Positions 35,869-44,665 of a stretch of 64,000 nucleotides of DNA are shown piece after piece. The stretch covers positions 4,372,001 to 4,436,000 of the forward strand of contig NZ_CP065546.1 in the NCBI RefSeq assembly GCF_015999545.1. The letters are read 5' to 3'. Each line of letters begins with the position of its first letter. The stretch's first letter is position 1. The notes under the pieces are model-generated. The model was given only the letters and a program-made list of their open reading frames with translations. It ran no database searches and had not been told where the DNA came from. This stretch comes from Lysinibacillus sp. JNUCC-52. GTDB taxonomy: Bacteria > Bacillota > Bacilli > Bacillales_A > Planococcaceae. The position numbers were made by a program, and so were the translations under genes.

Positions 35869-35908
35869 AAAAGACTGCTCAAAGAAGATTCTTACTCATT
35901 GAACAGTC
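35869..35908 (-). terminator. Terminator after the 134-aa unknown gene
   Basis: On the minus strand GACTGTTCAATGA pairs imperfectly with TTTGAGCAGTC, followed by TTTTTC. Confidence 0.7.
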
Positions 35909-35930
35909 TGCTGCTTGTGACTATGGGTTA

Positions 35931-36335
35931 TTAATATTCATATTTTTTTGTATCAGAAATAACCCTGAAATGAATCCCTTTAATTTGGGCACTTACTTTA
36001 TGACGAAGTGTATCAAGATCCACAAGCTCGTCTCCATCATTTACACACTCAGCGATTTCTTGTAATAGTTTCGTAAAGGCTTCTTTGAATAATGAACGCA
36101 TATTATCAAAGTCAAGACTTCTGAAGCTTCCATCAATATCGAATGCTTCAACAGAATTTAACTGCTTAGAAGCCCCAGCAAAGCGGTCATCGTATACTGT
36201 ATAGTTTTCGTCCGTTACAACGATAATATATAAAATTTCCCCAGTAATTGTTTTTAATTCAATATTTGTCTTGTGTTTTTTGACATCGGTAATAATGTGG
36301 ATACCGTCAGAATGATAAAGTTTAAAAAGTTTCAT
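35931..36335 (-). CDS. Uncharacterised 134-aa protein
   Basis: Not recognised. It begins MKLFKLYHSDGIHIITDVKK and alternates predicted beta strands (NIELKTITGEILYIIVV, ENYTVYDDR) with a helical C-terminal half (RSLFKEAFTKLLQEIAECV), and it has no signal peptide. ATG 36335 is chosen because AGGGGG lies upstream; a longer in-frame start would add a hydrophobic stretch from the 5' leader. It has its own terminator. Soluble and probably cytoplasmic; no function can be proposed. Confidence 0.6.
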   Translation of the reverse strand: MKLFKLYHSDGIHIITDVKKHKTNIELKTITGEILYIIVVTDENYTVYDDRFAGASKQLNSVEAFDIDGSFRSLDFDNMRSLFKEAFTKLLQEIAECVNDGDELVDLDTLRHKVSAQIKGIHFRVISDTKKYEY

Positions 36336-36496
36336 AGCATTGCCCCCTAAAAAAGAATCATTTATAAATTCATTATATATAAATATGGCTAATAATGGAA
36401 TGAGTCGAAAAGTATATAGAAATACTAGTAGAGCCATATTTATCTTAAGTTTTGCTTGCCATTTGATACTTCAAATGAATAAGGAAAAGTGTCCAG

Positions 36497-37840
36497 TTAG
36501 CCTTCTGTTGTAACAGGGGCAGCTTTAAGAAGGGGACGAACTTCAATATAGTGAAGCTGATGACCATGTTGTTCAAAGATGCTAAATACATACTGTGCTA
36601 GCTCAATATTTTTACTAGCCTTAATACCATTATTGACAGTTAAGAACCAACCACCGAGTGTTTCAACATCATCTGTATCTAGTGAAATTTGTAGTAGGTT
36701 TTCTACATCTTCTACTAGCATTTTAGCATTCAAAATATAGTGATTATCGCCTAATTTTCGAATTTCAGCAACTTCATCATCGTCAAACTCATCACGAATC
36801 TCCCCAACGATTTCTTCTAAAATATCTTCAACCGTTACAAGTCCAGAAGTTCCACCGTATTCATCCATTAAAATAGCCATATGAATGCGTTCCTTTTGCA
36901 TTCGTCCAAGTAATTGTTGAATAGGTGTCGTTTCTATAACTCGAATAACAGGGTTAATAAAATCTTCAAGCACAAATGATTCATCAGTTAATTGTTCTAG
37001 TAAACCATGGGTGAATAACTCTTTTGCATTAATAAAGCCCAAAATATTATCTCGGTCGCCATCATAAATAGGGTAGCGAGTATATTTTTCAGAGGCAATA
37101 AAATGAATAATATTGGTAAAAGTTTCGTTCTTTTCAATGCCTGCCATTTCTGTGCGGGGTACCATAATTTCACGAGCAATCCGCTCGTCAAATTCAAAAA
37201 CATTATTAACGAATTTTAACTCAGTTTTATTGATTTCACCGCTTTTAAAACTTTCAGATAGCAATGAGCGCAATTCTTCTTCTGTATGCGATATCTCGTG
37301 CTCATTTGCTGGCTTCATGCCGAAGAAGCCTAGAAGAATACGTGCTGATCCGTTCAAAAACCAAATGAATGGGTACATCAATTTATAGAAAGCGATAATC
37401 GGTTTAGCAAAAAGTAATGCAATCTTTTCCGTCTTTTGGATAGCTGCAGTTTTTGGTGCCAATTCTCCAACGACAACATGTAAAAAAGTAGCGATAGCGA
37501 AAGCGGTACCAATTGTGAAAATCGGTATATACTTATCAGAAATTCCGATTATTTCAAAAAATGGGTGCAGCATAAATTCAAAGGTTTTTTCTCCTACCAT
37601 CCCGATGCCAAGTGCTGTTATCGTTATGCCAAGCTGACAGGCAGATAGGTATTCATCTAAGTGATTGACAACATGCTTCGCGGGAATAGCTTTCTTATTG
37701 CCCTCAGCGATTAATTGGTCAAGTCTAGAGGAACGCATTTTAACAATTGAAAATTCCGTTGCGACGAAAAACGCGGTTAACGCTAATAAAATCGTGAAAA
37801 TTGATAAATTCAGTATGGTCTCCAAATAGTCGTTCTGCAA
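36497..37840 (-). CDS. CNNM/CorC-family membrane protein with CBS pair (Mg/Co efflux or haemolysin-like)
   Basis: A 447-aa protein: an N-terminal DUF21/CNNM membrane domain with four helices (about 8-160, including ALTAFFVATEFSIVKMRSSR and the CQLGITITALGIGMVGE pore segment), two CBS domains (about 215-335), and a C-terminal CorC_HlyC domain (about 350-440, with DEYGGTSGLVTVEDILEEIVG). Relatives such as MpfA/YhdP protect against high magnesium, probably as exporters; that role is inferred here. A MerR-type regulator gene lies 16 bp upstream on the same strand, so the pair is likely an operon and the regulator may respond to the ion. Confidence 0.9.
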   Translation of the reverse strand: MQNDYLETILNLSIFTILLALTAFFVATEFSIVKMRSSRLDQLIAEGNKKAIPAKHVVNHLDEYLSACQLGITITALGIGMVGEKTFEFMLHPFFEIIGISDKYIPIFTIGTAFAIATFLHVVVGELAPKTAAIQKTEKIALLFAKPIIAFYKLMYPFIWFLNGSARILLGFFGMKPANEHEISHTEEELRSLLSESFKSGEINKTELKFVNNVFEFDERIAREIMVPRTEMAGIEKNETFTNIIHFIASEKYTRYPIYDGDRDNILGFINAKELFTHGLLEQLTDESFVLEDFINPVIRVIETTPIQQLLGRMQKERIHMAILMDEYGGTSGLVTVEDILEEIVGEIRDEFDDDEVAEIRKLGDNHYILNAKMLVEDVENLLQISLDTDDVETLGGWFLTVNNGIKASKNIELAQYVFSIFEQHGHQLHYIEVRPLLKAAPVTTEG

Positions 37841-37856
37841 AACAGAACGTCACCTC

Positions 37857-38261
37857 CTAGGTATTAATAAGTAGTAATAAAGATTGCATAAGTGCAATGC
37901 TTTCAGGTGAAACATTTTTTTTTATTGATTGGATATTTTTATTGTCTTGATTGTTCATTTGTTCAAGTAAAGATGATACATCATGTTCTAAATCTTGCAT
38001 TTTTAAACGTAGCATTTGAACATCGATTTCTTCATAACTAGGAATATTAAGTGCTTCTTGTATTTCTCCAAGTGAAAGCCCTTCTTGTTTACGCTGTTCA
38101 ATAAAATAAAGTCGATCAATCATCGCATGGTCGTAATAGCGATAGTTTGATTCGGAACGTTCTGCCTCCAACAGACCTAAATTTGTATAATAATCAATTG
38201 TTCTTTTTGTAATGCCTGTTTTTTGAGCAAGTTCACCAATTTTTAGTTTTTCTGTCCCAAT
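37857..38261 (-). CDS. MerR-family regulator with an apparent AUU start codon
   Basis: A 134-aa MerR protein. The N-terminal HTH (KIGELAQKTGITKRTIDYY) and wing (YRYYDHAMIDRLYFIEQ) occupy residues 6-55, followed by a coiled coil and a short C-terminal tail. The frame is closed upstream by TGA. The only codon giving a complete HTH is ATT at 38261-38259, six bases after a perfect GGAGGT; no in-frame ATG, GTG, TTG or CTG precedes the HTH. The first usual start (TTG 38171) would delete the DNA-binding helices. It is 16 bp upstream of the CNNM gene. Effector unknown. Confidence 0.8.
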   Translation of the reverse strand: MGTEKLKIGELAQKTGITKRTIDYYTNLGLLEAERSESNYRYYDHAMIDRLYFIEQRKQEGLSLGEIQEALNIPSYEEIDVQMLRLKMQDLEHDVSSLLEQMNNQDNKNIQSIKKNVSPESIALMQSLLLLINT

Positions 38262-38414
38262 GCAATGACCTCCAAACCGTCACGTGATACTTTGATTATA
38301 ACGTGATGGTTTACGAGCATTCAAATAAAAAGCTTTAATATTTCTAAATTGTAAGATTACTTTGTGTCAAATGCCTTATTTGAGAGAATGTCGTGCAAAT
38401 GGAGTTACTCTACA

Positions 38415-38454
38415 TAAAAATAGCTTCTCTAACGATAACCGTTAGAAAAGCTAT
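38415..38454 (-). terminator. Terminator after the lipoprotein gene at 38460
   Basis: On the minus strand ATAGCTTTTCTAACG pairs with CGTTAGAGAAGCTAT, followed by TTTTATG. Confidence 0.88.
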
Positions 38455-38459
38455 AAAAA

Positions 38460-38954
38460 TTATTTTTTAAAATATGTATCATATAGATGACGAAGTGCTT
38501 CATCGCCACTTAATTGTAGTATCTTCTCTTGATTTAATATAAGCGTTATTTCCGTCTGCGAGCTATCTATTTGGTCATCCTCAATTACACATGTAATGCT
38601 TACTACACCTGATTCAGCAAGCTGTTTTTGCATACGTTCATCCCAAGCCTGCTCAGAGAATAATGGTGCCTGCCATGTGCCTTGTACATGAAGCTCGTTT
38701 TTTTTACCGTCATATTCCCAGCGTAAGTCACGTAAAATAGTTTTAAAAAGATCATTAATTGTAAAGGATTCATCGTTGTAGTTAATTGTCAGTGCTCTAA
38801 TTGCATGCACATCGCGGCTAACTGCGCTAGCTGCTGCATCAGCTGCTGAGTTAATGCCCGAAAAGGCATCTTTAATTTCAGTTAGTCGATCGCCACAGCC
38901 AGCAAGCAAAACAGACAGGCTTGTTACGAAAGCTAGTTTTGTCATCCATTTCAC
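38460..38954 (-). CDS. Lipoprotein of unknown function
   Basis: A 164-aa lipoprotein: a signal peptide with lipobox LLAGC (Cys about 20 residues from the start), an Ala-rich stretch (NSAADAAASAV), then a mature domain of about 110 residues (LTINYNDESFTINDLFKTIL, WEYDGKKNELHVQGTW, a Cys in SITCVIED). No enzyme motif is seen. The start is uncertain: GTG 38954, with GGGGGT upstream, or ATG 38945. It probably faces the outside of the membrane as a small cell-envelope lipoprotein. It is monocistronic. Confidence 0.7.
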   Translation of the reverse strand: MKWMTKLAFVTSLSVLLAGCGDRLTEIKDAFSGINSAADAAASAVSRDVHAIRALTINYNDESFTINDLFKTILRDLRWEYDGKKNELHVQGTWQAPLFSEQAWDERMQKQLAESGVVSITCVIEDDQIDSSQTEITLILNQEKILQLSGDEALRHLYDTYFKK

Positions 38955-39144
38955 AAGGAGTACCCCCAGTTCCACTAGTTGTTACTACTATATTATCGAA
39001 AAGAAAATTATGAAGAAAGGGTATGTTAGAGGCAGATTGTGACGTATTTTCAACGATACGACCTTTTCCAAAGTTTAGAGGATTGTAAAAGATGAATAGA
39101 TTGAATGTTTAAATAATTGTTATTCGAAAGGGGAGCGTTTTAGG

Positions 39145-39273
39145 ATGAAAATCAATGATGAAATACTCGACCGATTAGGAACATATTTTGTTTATCATGC
39201 AGTATATGATAATTATGGGATAACTTTTGAAAATTTTGTTGAGCGTTGGTTACGGGGGATTCTTGAAGTATAA
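39145..39273 (+). CDS. 42-aa small protein
   Basis: Starts at ATG 39145, preceded by AAAGGGGAGCG with spacing of about nine. It has an acidic, aromatic-rich sequence (EILDRLGTYFVYHAVYDNYGI, then ENFVERWLRGILEV) with helix-forming periodicity and no membrane span. Downstream is a strong shared hairpin at 39331. Balanced amino-acid use and a good ribosome site suggest a real gene, but there is no family to compare. Confidence 0.5.
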   Translation: MKINDEILDRLGTYFVYHAVYDNYGITFENFVERWLRGILEV

Positions 39274-39330
39274 AACGCATATCAATCGTGTTGCCACAAA
39301 TGATTTTTAGACAAGTTCTTCATTGTAACT

Positions 39331-39381
39331 AATAACAAAAGAGTCGTGTTCCATTAAAGGAAACACGACTCTTTTGTTATT
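39331..39381. terminator. Long bidirectional terminator
   Basis: A 20-bp perfect stem, AATAACAAAAGAGTCGTGTT with its complement at 39362-39381, extended by CC/GG. It serves the 42-aa gene and the convergent yqfW. Confidence 0.93.
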
Positions 39382-39394
39382 AATTTCACACGAA

Positions 39395-39967
39395 TTATTT
39401 AAAGTAATTCGTAATAAATTGATTTGCTTCTTGCCAATTATAAACACGCACAACATTGTCAGGTACAGTAAGACGATTGTATGGTGTATCAAATAATACT
39501 ACAGGAATTTTTAATTCTTCAGCGAGCATCACAGCATTATCATGTTTATCCTCAAAGAAAGCTGCTACACCATGCTTTTTCGCTGTAGCTAGTTTATCAT
39601 GACTACCTATTAGCTCGATATGATCGAATGGGATAGCCTGTGATTTAAACCAGTTCATCGTAATATCTGATACATTTTGACCGCGTGCAGAAATGTAATA
39701 AAGCTCATAAGTATTTTGCCAAGCACTTAAAATTTCTTTGGCATCTTTTGCGGCCTCAGAAACTTCATACATATAGGGCTCATTTTCCTTAAACCACGAG
39801 TTGAAAGCTGAGCGATCAACTGGATGGGGAAATGCTGATAAAAAATCATATTCACATACATCATCCAATGTAATATTCACATTATACTGCTTATTAATAT
39901 GAGGAATGAGTGTACTAGGACATGTGACTGTTCCGTCTATATCGATTCCAAAACGGGGCTTTGTCAT
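39395..39967 (-). CDS. yqfW: YqfW-type HAD-superfamily 5'-nucleotidase-like protein
   Basis: A 190-aa cytoplasmic HAD phosphatase. Motif I is DIDGTVT (residues 8-14), motif II lies in YYISARGQN near 96, the motif III lysine is in SHDKLATAKKHG, and motif IV is EDKHDNA. The set fits the bacterial 5'(3')-deoxyribonucleotidase-like (NT5C) subgroup. Position directly after ispG equals yqfW next to yqfY in B. subtilis. The true substrate is unknown, perhaps nucleoside monophosphates. ATG 39967 follows AAGGAGGTG, with 12 bp to ispG, so the two are co-transcribed. Confidence 0.82.
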   Translation of the reverse strand: MTKPRFGIDIDGTVTCPSTLIPHINKQYNVNITLDDVCEYDFLSAFPHPVDRSAFNSWFKENEPYMYEVSEAAKDAKEILSAWQNTYELYYISARGQNVSDITMNWFKSQAIPFDHIELIGSHDKLATAKKHGVAAFFEDKHDNAVMLAEELKIPVVLFDTPYNRLTVPDNVVRVYNWQEANQFITNYFK

Positions 39968-39979
39968 GCAAGCACCTCC

Positions 39980-41095
39980 TTAGGCGTTCGCTTTTGCTGC
40001 TTCTTCAGCCGCGCGTTTTTCTGCCATTTCGGCAGCTAGCTTATCAATTTCTTTTTTCAACTCTTCTACCATTGTTTCTTCTGGCACTTTACGGACCGTT
40101 TTGCCTTTCATGAATAAAAGACCTTCACCTCGCGCACCAGCTATACCGATATCTGCTTCACGCGCTTCACCAGGACCATTTACGGCACAGCCTAGAACAG
40201 CAACTTTTAAAGGAACATTCAATTTAGAAATGTATTCTTCAACTTCGTTTGCAATCGAAATAAGATCGATTTCAATACGTCCACATGTAGGACATGAAAT
40301 CAGTGTAGCCATATTTGACGCTAGGCCAAATGATTTTAATAGCTCACGTGCAACTTTTATTTCCTCCACAGGATCGGCTGAAAGAGAAATACGCAGCGTA
40401 TTACCAATACCTTTTGACAAAATCGCGCCAAGCCCAGCAGCTGATTTTACAGTCCCTGCAAAAAGTGTACCTGATTCTGTAATCCCTAAATGTAGAGGAT
40501 AATCAAATGCTTTTGCAGCTTTTTCGTATGCTTCAATCGCTAAATTGACGTCTGATGCTTTCATTGACACGATAATATCGTGGAAATCTAAGTCTTCCAA
40601 AATTTTAATATGGTGTAATGCAGATTCTACCATGCCATCTGCAGTTGGATAGCCGTATTTCTCAAGAATATGACGCTCTAATGAACCAGCATTTACGCCA
40701 ATACGAATAGGAATTCCTTTTGCTTTTGCTGCGGTAACAACCGCTTCAACTTTTTCTTTACGCCCAATGTTACCTGGGTTAATACGAACTTTATCAATAC
40801 CATTTTCAATTGCTTTTAAAGCTAATTTATAGTCAAAGTGAATATCAGCTACTAATGGAATATGGATACGTTTCTTTATTTCTGCGATTGCATCAGCCGC
40901 ACGTTCATCTGGGACTGCAACGCGAACGATTTGACAGCCTGCTTCTTCAAGTCGAAGAATTTCTGCTACTGTTGCTTCGACATCATGTGTTTTTGTTGTA
41001 CACATACTTTGAATGAATAATTCATTACTACCACCAATTGTTAAATTACCGACACGTACTGGACGTGTTTTTGAACGGTGACAAATTTCACTCAT
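39980..41095 (-). CDS. ispG: 4-hydroxy-3-methylbut-2-en-1-yl diphosphate synthase (flavodoxin)
   Basis: A 371-aa enzyme of the non-mevalonate isoprenoid pathway that converts MEcPP to HMBPP using a [4Fe-4S] cluster. An N-terminal TIM barrel (with [13 protein letters not shown] near 27-39) is followed by the cluster domain, whose ligands C268, C271 and C303 lie in SCPTCGR and [10 protein letters not shown] with E310. The C-terminus carries an extra Ala/Glu-rich tail. It is the known yqfY/ispG and is followed by yqfW. The start at ATG 41095 has AAAAGGAGAG upstream. Confidence 0.96.
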   Translation of the reverse strand: MSEICHRSKTRPVRVGNLTIGGSNELFIQSMCTTKTHDVEATVAEILRLEEAGCQIVRVAVPDERAADAIAEIKKRIHIPLVADIHFDYKLALKAIENGIDKVRINPGNIGRKEKVEAVVTAAKAKGIPIRIGVNAGSLERHILEKYGYPTADGMVESALHHIKILEDLDFHDIIVSMKASDVNLAIEAYEKAAKAFDYPLHLGITESGTLFAGTVKSAAGLGAILSKGIGNTLRISLSADPVEEIKVARELLKSFGLASNMATLISCPTCGRIEIDLISIANEVEEYISKLNVPLKVAVLGCAVNGPGEAREADIGIAGARGEGLLFMKGKTVRKVPEETMVEELKKEIDKLAAEMAEKRAAEEAAKANA

Positions 41096-41191
41096 TAACT
41101 TTCTCTCCTTTTCGGGCCACTACTTTCAGCCGTCACTGACACTTATTTTATCAGTGTAAGAAAATAAGGACAAGGAAGAAACGTTAACTTT

Positions 41192-41536
41192 TCATTTTCC
41201 ACATTTATTTTCGAATGCAAAAGAGAGGGGAAGCTTAATATTTTCGCCTGGTACAAGTGCTTGTAATTGTAAATGTGGATTTAATTGATAAAAAAGCTCC
41301 AGTCGTTCTGGAAAGGTCATTGGCACTTTTGCAGGGTGTAGAGCAAATAAGCTATGTATCGTATCACCTTGAATAGTTTGTACACTAATGTAAGTAGGCT
41401 CGCGCTGATCTTCACAAAGTGCATTTTGACTTTCTTTCGGATAGAAGGCAGCAAGAGATAGTGTTCCTTCTGTTAAATCTACTTTAACGATAAATGCGAT
41501 AAGCACGATTGCGACAGTTAATATGAATGCACGCAA
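41192..41536 (-). CDS. YqfZ-like membrane-anchored LysM-type protein
   Basis: A 114-aa protein with an N-terminal signal anchor (AFILTVAIVLIAFIV) and a short C-terminal LysM-like module (ISVQTIQGDTIHSLFALHP ... LNPHLQLQALVPGENIKLPL) that would bind peptidoglycan. TTG 41536 is chosen because AAGGAGGGG is at proper distance; the frame is open further upstream but lies in the next gene on that strand. Gene order (ispG, this, DUF1189) equals yqfY-yqfZ in B. subtilis. Role in the wall is inferred. Two Cys (near 41 and 111) are not usual for a LysM domain. Confidence 0.65.
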   Translation of the reverse strand: MRAFILTVAIVLIAFIVKVDLTEGTLSLAAFYPKESQNALCEDQREPTYISVQTIQGDTIHSLFALHPAKVPMTFPERLELFYQLNPHLQLQALVPGENIKLPLSFAFENKCGK

Positions 41537-41589
41537 AAAATCCCCTCCTTTTTCTACACTATATTGAGAAGAGAGGGGAATCATGCCTA

Positions 41590-42099
41590 TTATTTTGAAA
41601 TTGGTTGTTTCGGATATTTTGTAAAGGCTACGATTAATAGAGTTAAAGTTAAAAGCAATGACAAAATAGAGATAATCGTAGCTATATTTGGAAGGTATTC
41701 TGCTAGCATGCTCAAAATAATGGCCCATGTAATTGCGAATGTTGTTGTGCGCCAAATATGGCGGTATTCACCACGGCGTTTCATGATTTTTAATATAAAT
41801 AATCCTGCTAATGCATACAGCGCAATTTGTCCAAAAATTAACATAGTCGTCATTACAAACAGCATAATGAATGTAACAGGGTATAAAAGCCACTTTATTT
41901 GTTCTATGTATTCGGTTATACCGCTAATATCAATGGTATTGATAGACATATCAGCAGAAAAACGTCCAAAAGAAAATACAGTAACAATCGTAATTAATAG
42001 AAAGGTATATTGGATCACTTTTCCGATAGGTAGTAAACGATAGGCTGCTAGTTTTTTAGGGTGTATTAAACTATCGATGAATAATTGTGAGTGTTTCAT
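41590..42099 (-). CDS. DUF1189-family membrane protein
   Basis: A 169-aa integral membrane protein with four to five helices. The N-terminus LIHPKKLAAYRLLPIGKVIQYTFLL is the DUF1189 family signature (short form). Family function is unknown. It is coded upstream of the YqfZ-like gene on the same strand with a 53-bp gap, so a shared transcript is likely. An in-frame ATG with a purine-rich AGGTGATATAAATG context gives the start at 42099. Confidence 0.7.
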   Translation of the reverse strand: MKHSQLFIDSLIHPKKLAAYRLLPIGKVIQYTFLLITIVTVFSFGRFSADMSINTIDISGITEYIEQIKWLLYPVTFIMLFVMTTMLIFGQIALYALAGLFILKIMKRRGEYRHIWRTTTFAITWAIILSMLAEYLPNIATIISILSLLLTLTLLIVAFTKYPKQPISK

Positions 42100-42293
42100 T
42101 TATATCACCTCCAAACGTTATTCTAACATGTTCAGGAATGACTAGATATGGATCTGCGTAACTTTATCTGAGAATACGATGCTAAAATGTTAACATTGTG
42201 TAAAGAAGTTAAAGGTTTTCTTTACTTTTTGTACAATTTCATTTAATGATTAGGAATAGAGTAGTAGAGACGTAGGAATTGGAGCGAAAACCA

Positions 42294-43925
42294 TTGACAA
42301 TAGATTGGCAAAGCATATTATTTCAATTTTTAGGCGGATTAGGGGTCTTTTTATTTTCCATAAAATATATGGGGGAAGGTTTACAAAAATCGGCAGATGA
42401 TAGACTTCGAGAATGGTTAAATCGATTTACGACAAATCCCCTAATGGGTGTGTTAGTTGGTATTATCGTAACGGTTTGTATCCAGTCGAGCTCAGCAACA
42501 ACAGTGATTGCTGTTGGCCTAGTAAGTGCAGGCTTCTTAACACTACGTCAAGCGATTGGCGTTATTATGGGGGCTAATATTGGTACAACGATAACGGCAT
42601 TTATTATTGGTATTAATATTGGTATTTATTTTTATCCACTACTTGCAATTGGTGCAGCGTGTTTGTTTTTCTTTAAAAAAGCAATCTACCATCATATTGG
42701 CCAAATATTATTTGGCTTTGGTGGTTTGTTTTTAGGGCTAGAGTTAATGAGTGCAAGTATGCAGTCGTTGCATCAATTAGCGGATTTCGAATCATTAACC
42801 ATTCATCTAAGTAACCAGCCTGTAATTGGAATATTTCTAGGTACTATTTTTACGTTGCTCGTACAAAGCTCGACAGCGACAGTCGGGGTACTTCAAGGCT
42901 TATATGCCGAGAACTTAATTGGCTTAAATGGCGCACTACCGATTTTATTTGGCGAAAATATAGGAACGACAATAACGGCTGTTTTAGCTTCACTAGGTGC
43001 TTCAATCTATGCAAAGCGAGCTGCAGCAGCACATGTATTATTTAATGTATTTGGGACAGTTATTTTTATGTTGTTGTTTACGCCATTTATAAACTATGTA
43101 CAATGGATTAGTGCTCTGTTTCACTTGGAGCCTCGCATGCAAATAGCTGTAGCACATGGCTCATTTAATGTTTTTAATATGATGATTCAACTACCATTTA
43201 TTGCAGGGCTATCGTTACTAGTAACGAAAATATTACCTGGTCATGATGGCAATATTGATGTTACAACGAAGCATCTAGATCCAGCATTCATTGACTCTTC
43301 TCCTGCCATTGCGCTAGGGCAAGCAAAAGAGGAAGTGTTGCGGATGGGAGATCATGCACTTAGAGGCTTAGAAGAAACGTTCCTATACATGAAAACGGGA
43401 GAGTCAGCACATATACCGACCGTATTACAATTAGAAGTTGCTCTTAATCACTTAGATAAAGAAATAACAAATTATTTAGTTATGGTATCAAAGCAACCAC
43501 TTTCTCATGCAGATTCGGTTCGTCATCATACGTTGCTAACCAATGTACGTGATATTGAGCGTATTGGGGATCACTTTGAAAATATATTAGAGCTATTACA
43601 ATATAAAGATCACCATGAGGTAAGTTTAAGTAAATCAGCGAGACAAGATTTAATTGGTATGTTCAGTCTCGCGATTGAAGCAGTACGTAAAAGCATTGAA
43701 GCACTTGATACAGCGAGTCTTAGTTTGGCACAAGAGGTAACAGAGCTAGAGAGTTTAATTGATGATATGGAGGATAAACTAAGACAAAAACATATCGCAC
43801 GTTTAAATACAAATGAATGTAGTGGCGCTGCAGGTATCGTTTATACGGATATTGTGAGTAACTTGGAGAGAATCGGAGATCATGCTGTTAATATTGCAGA
43901 TTCTATATTAGGTATTCGTCATTAA
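42294..43925 (+). CDS. Na+/phosphate cotransporter-family protein with PhoU-like tail
   Basis: A 543-aa protein. The N-terminal membrane part (about 1-320) has the inverted repeats of the PNaS family with QSSSATTVIAVGLV near 60 and QSSTATVGVLQG near 190, each followed by GANIGTTIT or GENIGTTIT. The C-terminal 200 residues form two PhoU-like helical modules (REEVLRMGDHAL..., DIERIGDHFENI, NLERIGDHAVNIADS). It probably imports or exports phosphate in a Na+-dependent way. TTG 42294 is preferred (GGAG nine bases before); an in-frame TTG five codons earlier is possible. The pst-phoU operon for high-affinity uptake lies 4.5 kb downstream. Confidence 0.9.
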   Translation: MTIDWQSILFQFLGGLGVFLFSIKYMGEGLQKSADDRLREWLNRFTTNPLMGVLVGIIVTVCIQSSSATTVIAVGLVSAGFLTLRQAIGVIMGANIGTTITAFIIGINIGIYFYPLLAIGAACLFFFKKAIYHHIGQILFGFGGLFLGLELMSASMQSLHQLADFESLTIHLSNQPVIGIFLGTIFTLLVQSSTATVGVLQGLYAENLIGLNGALPILFGENIGTTITAVLASLGASIYAKRAAAAHVLFNVFGTVIFMLLFTPFINYVQWISALFHLEPRMQIAVAHGSFNVFNMMIQLPFIAGLSLLVTKILPGHDGNIDVTTKHLDPAFIDSSPAIALGQAKEEVLRMGDHALRGLEETFLYMKTGESAHIPTVLQLEVALNHLDKEITNYLVMVSKQPLSHADSVRHHTLLTNVRDIERIGDHFENILELLQYKDHHEVSLSKSARQDLIGMFSLAIEAVRKSIEALDTASLSLAQEVTELESLIDDMEDKLRQKHIARLNTNECSGAAGIVYTDIVSNLERIGDHAVNIADSILGIRH

Positions 43926-43989
43926 GTATGAAACTTTTGAGATGATGTTTCGTATTAAAGGCAATGCACGACAAAAGGAGAGAATGTTT

Positions 43990-44469
43990 ATGGAGGTCGT
44001 TGGCTGGATCGTAGTAATTGCCTGCTTTATCATTTCATTTGTAGGACTAGTGTATCCGATAATCCCTGGTGTTTTATTTTTACTCGGTGGGTTTTTACTG
44101 TACGGATTATTTTTCTCATTCGCCGATTTAAGCTGGTGGTTCTGGGCAATTGAAATTTTATTTGTTGTCCTACTATTTGGTGCGGATACTGTTGCAAACG
44201 CTTTTGGTATTAAAAAATTTGGCGGTTCCAATGCAGGAATGTGGGGAAGTACTATTGGGCTATTAATTGGTCCATTTGTTATTCCTGTTGCAGGAATATT
44301 AGTAGGTCCATTTTTAGGGGCGGTGATTGCAGAGCTTCTTGTGGAGCGAAGAACAGTTGGAGAAGCAGTAAAAAGTGGTGTTGGCTCCCTTATCGGCTTT
44401 TTAACATCAACGCTAGCGAAAGCAGTTATTCAAATTGTAATGATTGTCGTTTTCTTTATTGCCATATAA
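43990..44469 (+). CDS. DUF456 (YqgC-type) membrane protein
   Basis: A 159-aa protein of four to five closely packed membrane helices rich in Gly (VYPIIPGVLFLLGGFLLYG, then GMWGSTIGLLIGPFVIPVAGILVGPFLGAV). Glycine-zipper-like repeats and the length fit DUF456, whose B. subtilis member YqgC also lies just upstream of sodA. Function unknown. ATG 43990 is preferred over ATG 43984 for better spacing from AAAGGAGA. It is probably monocistronic. Confidence 0.8.
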   Translation: MEVVGWIVVIACFIISFVGLVYPIIPGVLFLLGGFLLYGLFFSFADLSWWFWAIEILFVVLLFGADTVANAFGIKKFGGSNAGMWGSTIGLLIGPFVIPVAGILVGPFLGAVIAELLVERRTVGEAVKSGVGSLIGFLTSTLAKAVIQIVMIVVFFIAI

Positions 44470-44665
44470 TTTGTATGAGTATTTTTTGTGGGTGTAATTA
44501 TAAAGTTTAACAAAATAAAGAAGTGGGTATGATAGACATTGGATTGTTTTTTCGGTCAAAAGGCTGAAATCTTTGATTTGAGGTATTTTTCATTGAATGG
44601 TTTGACCAATTTTGATAATCTAAGGATGTACTAATTATTTCTTTATTTTAGGGAGGAACTTAAAA

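Noticed and set aside
37857-38171. MerR protein starting at TTG 38171
   Set aside because: It would lack the recognition helices; the upstream AUU with a perfect Shine-Dalgarno gives a complete HTH.
41564-42043. 159-codon plus-strand frame opposite the DUF1189 gene
   Set aside because: Antisense shadow of a membrane-protein gene; no ribosome site and no coherent domain.
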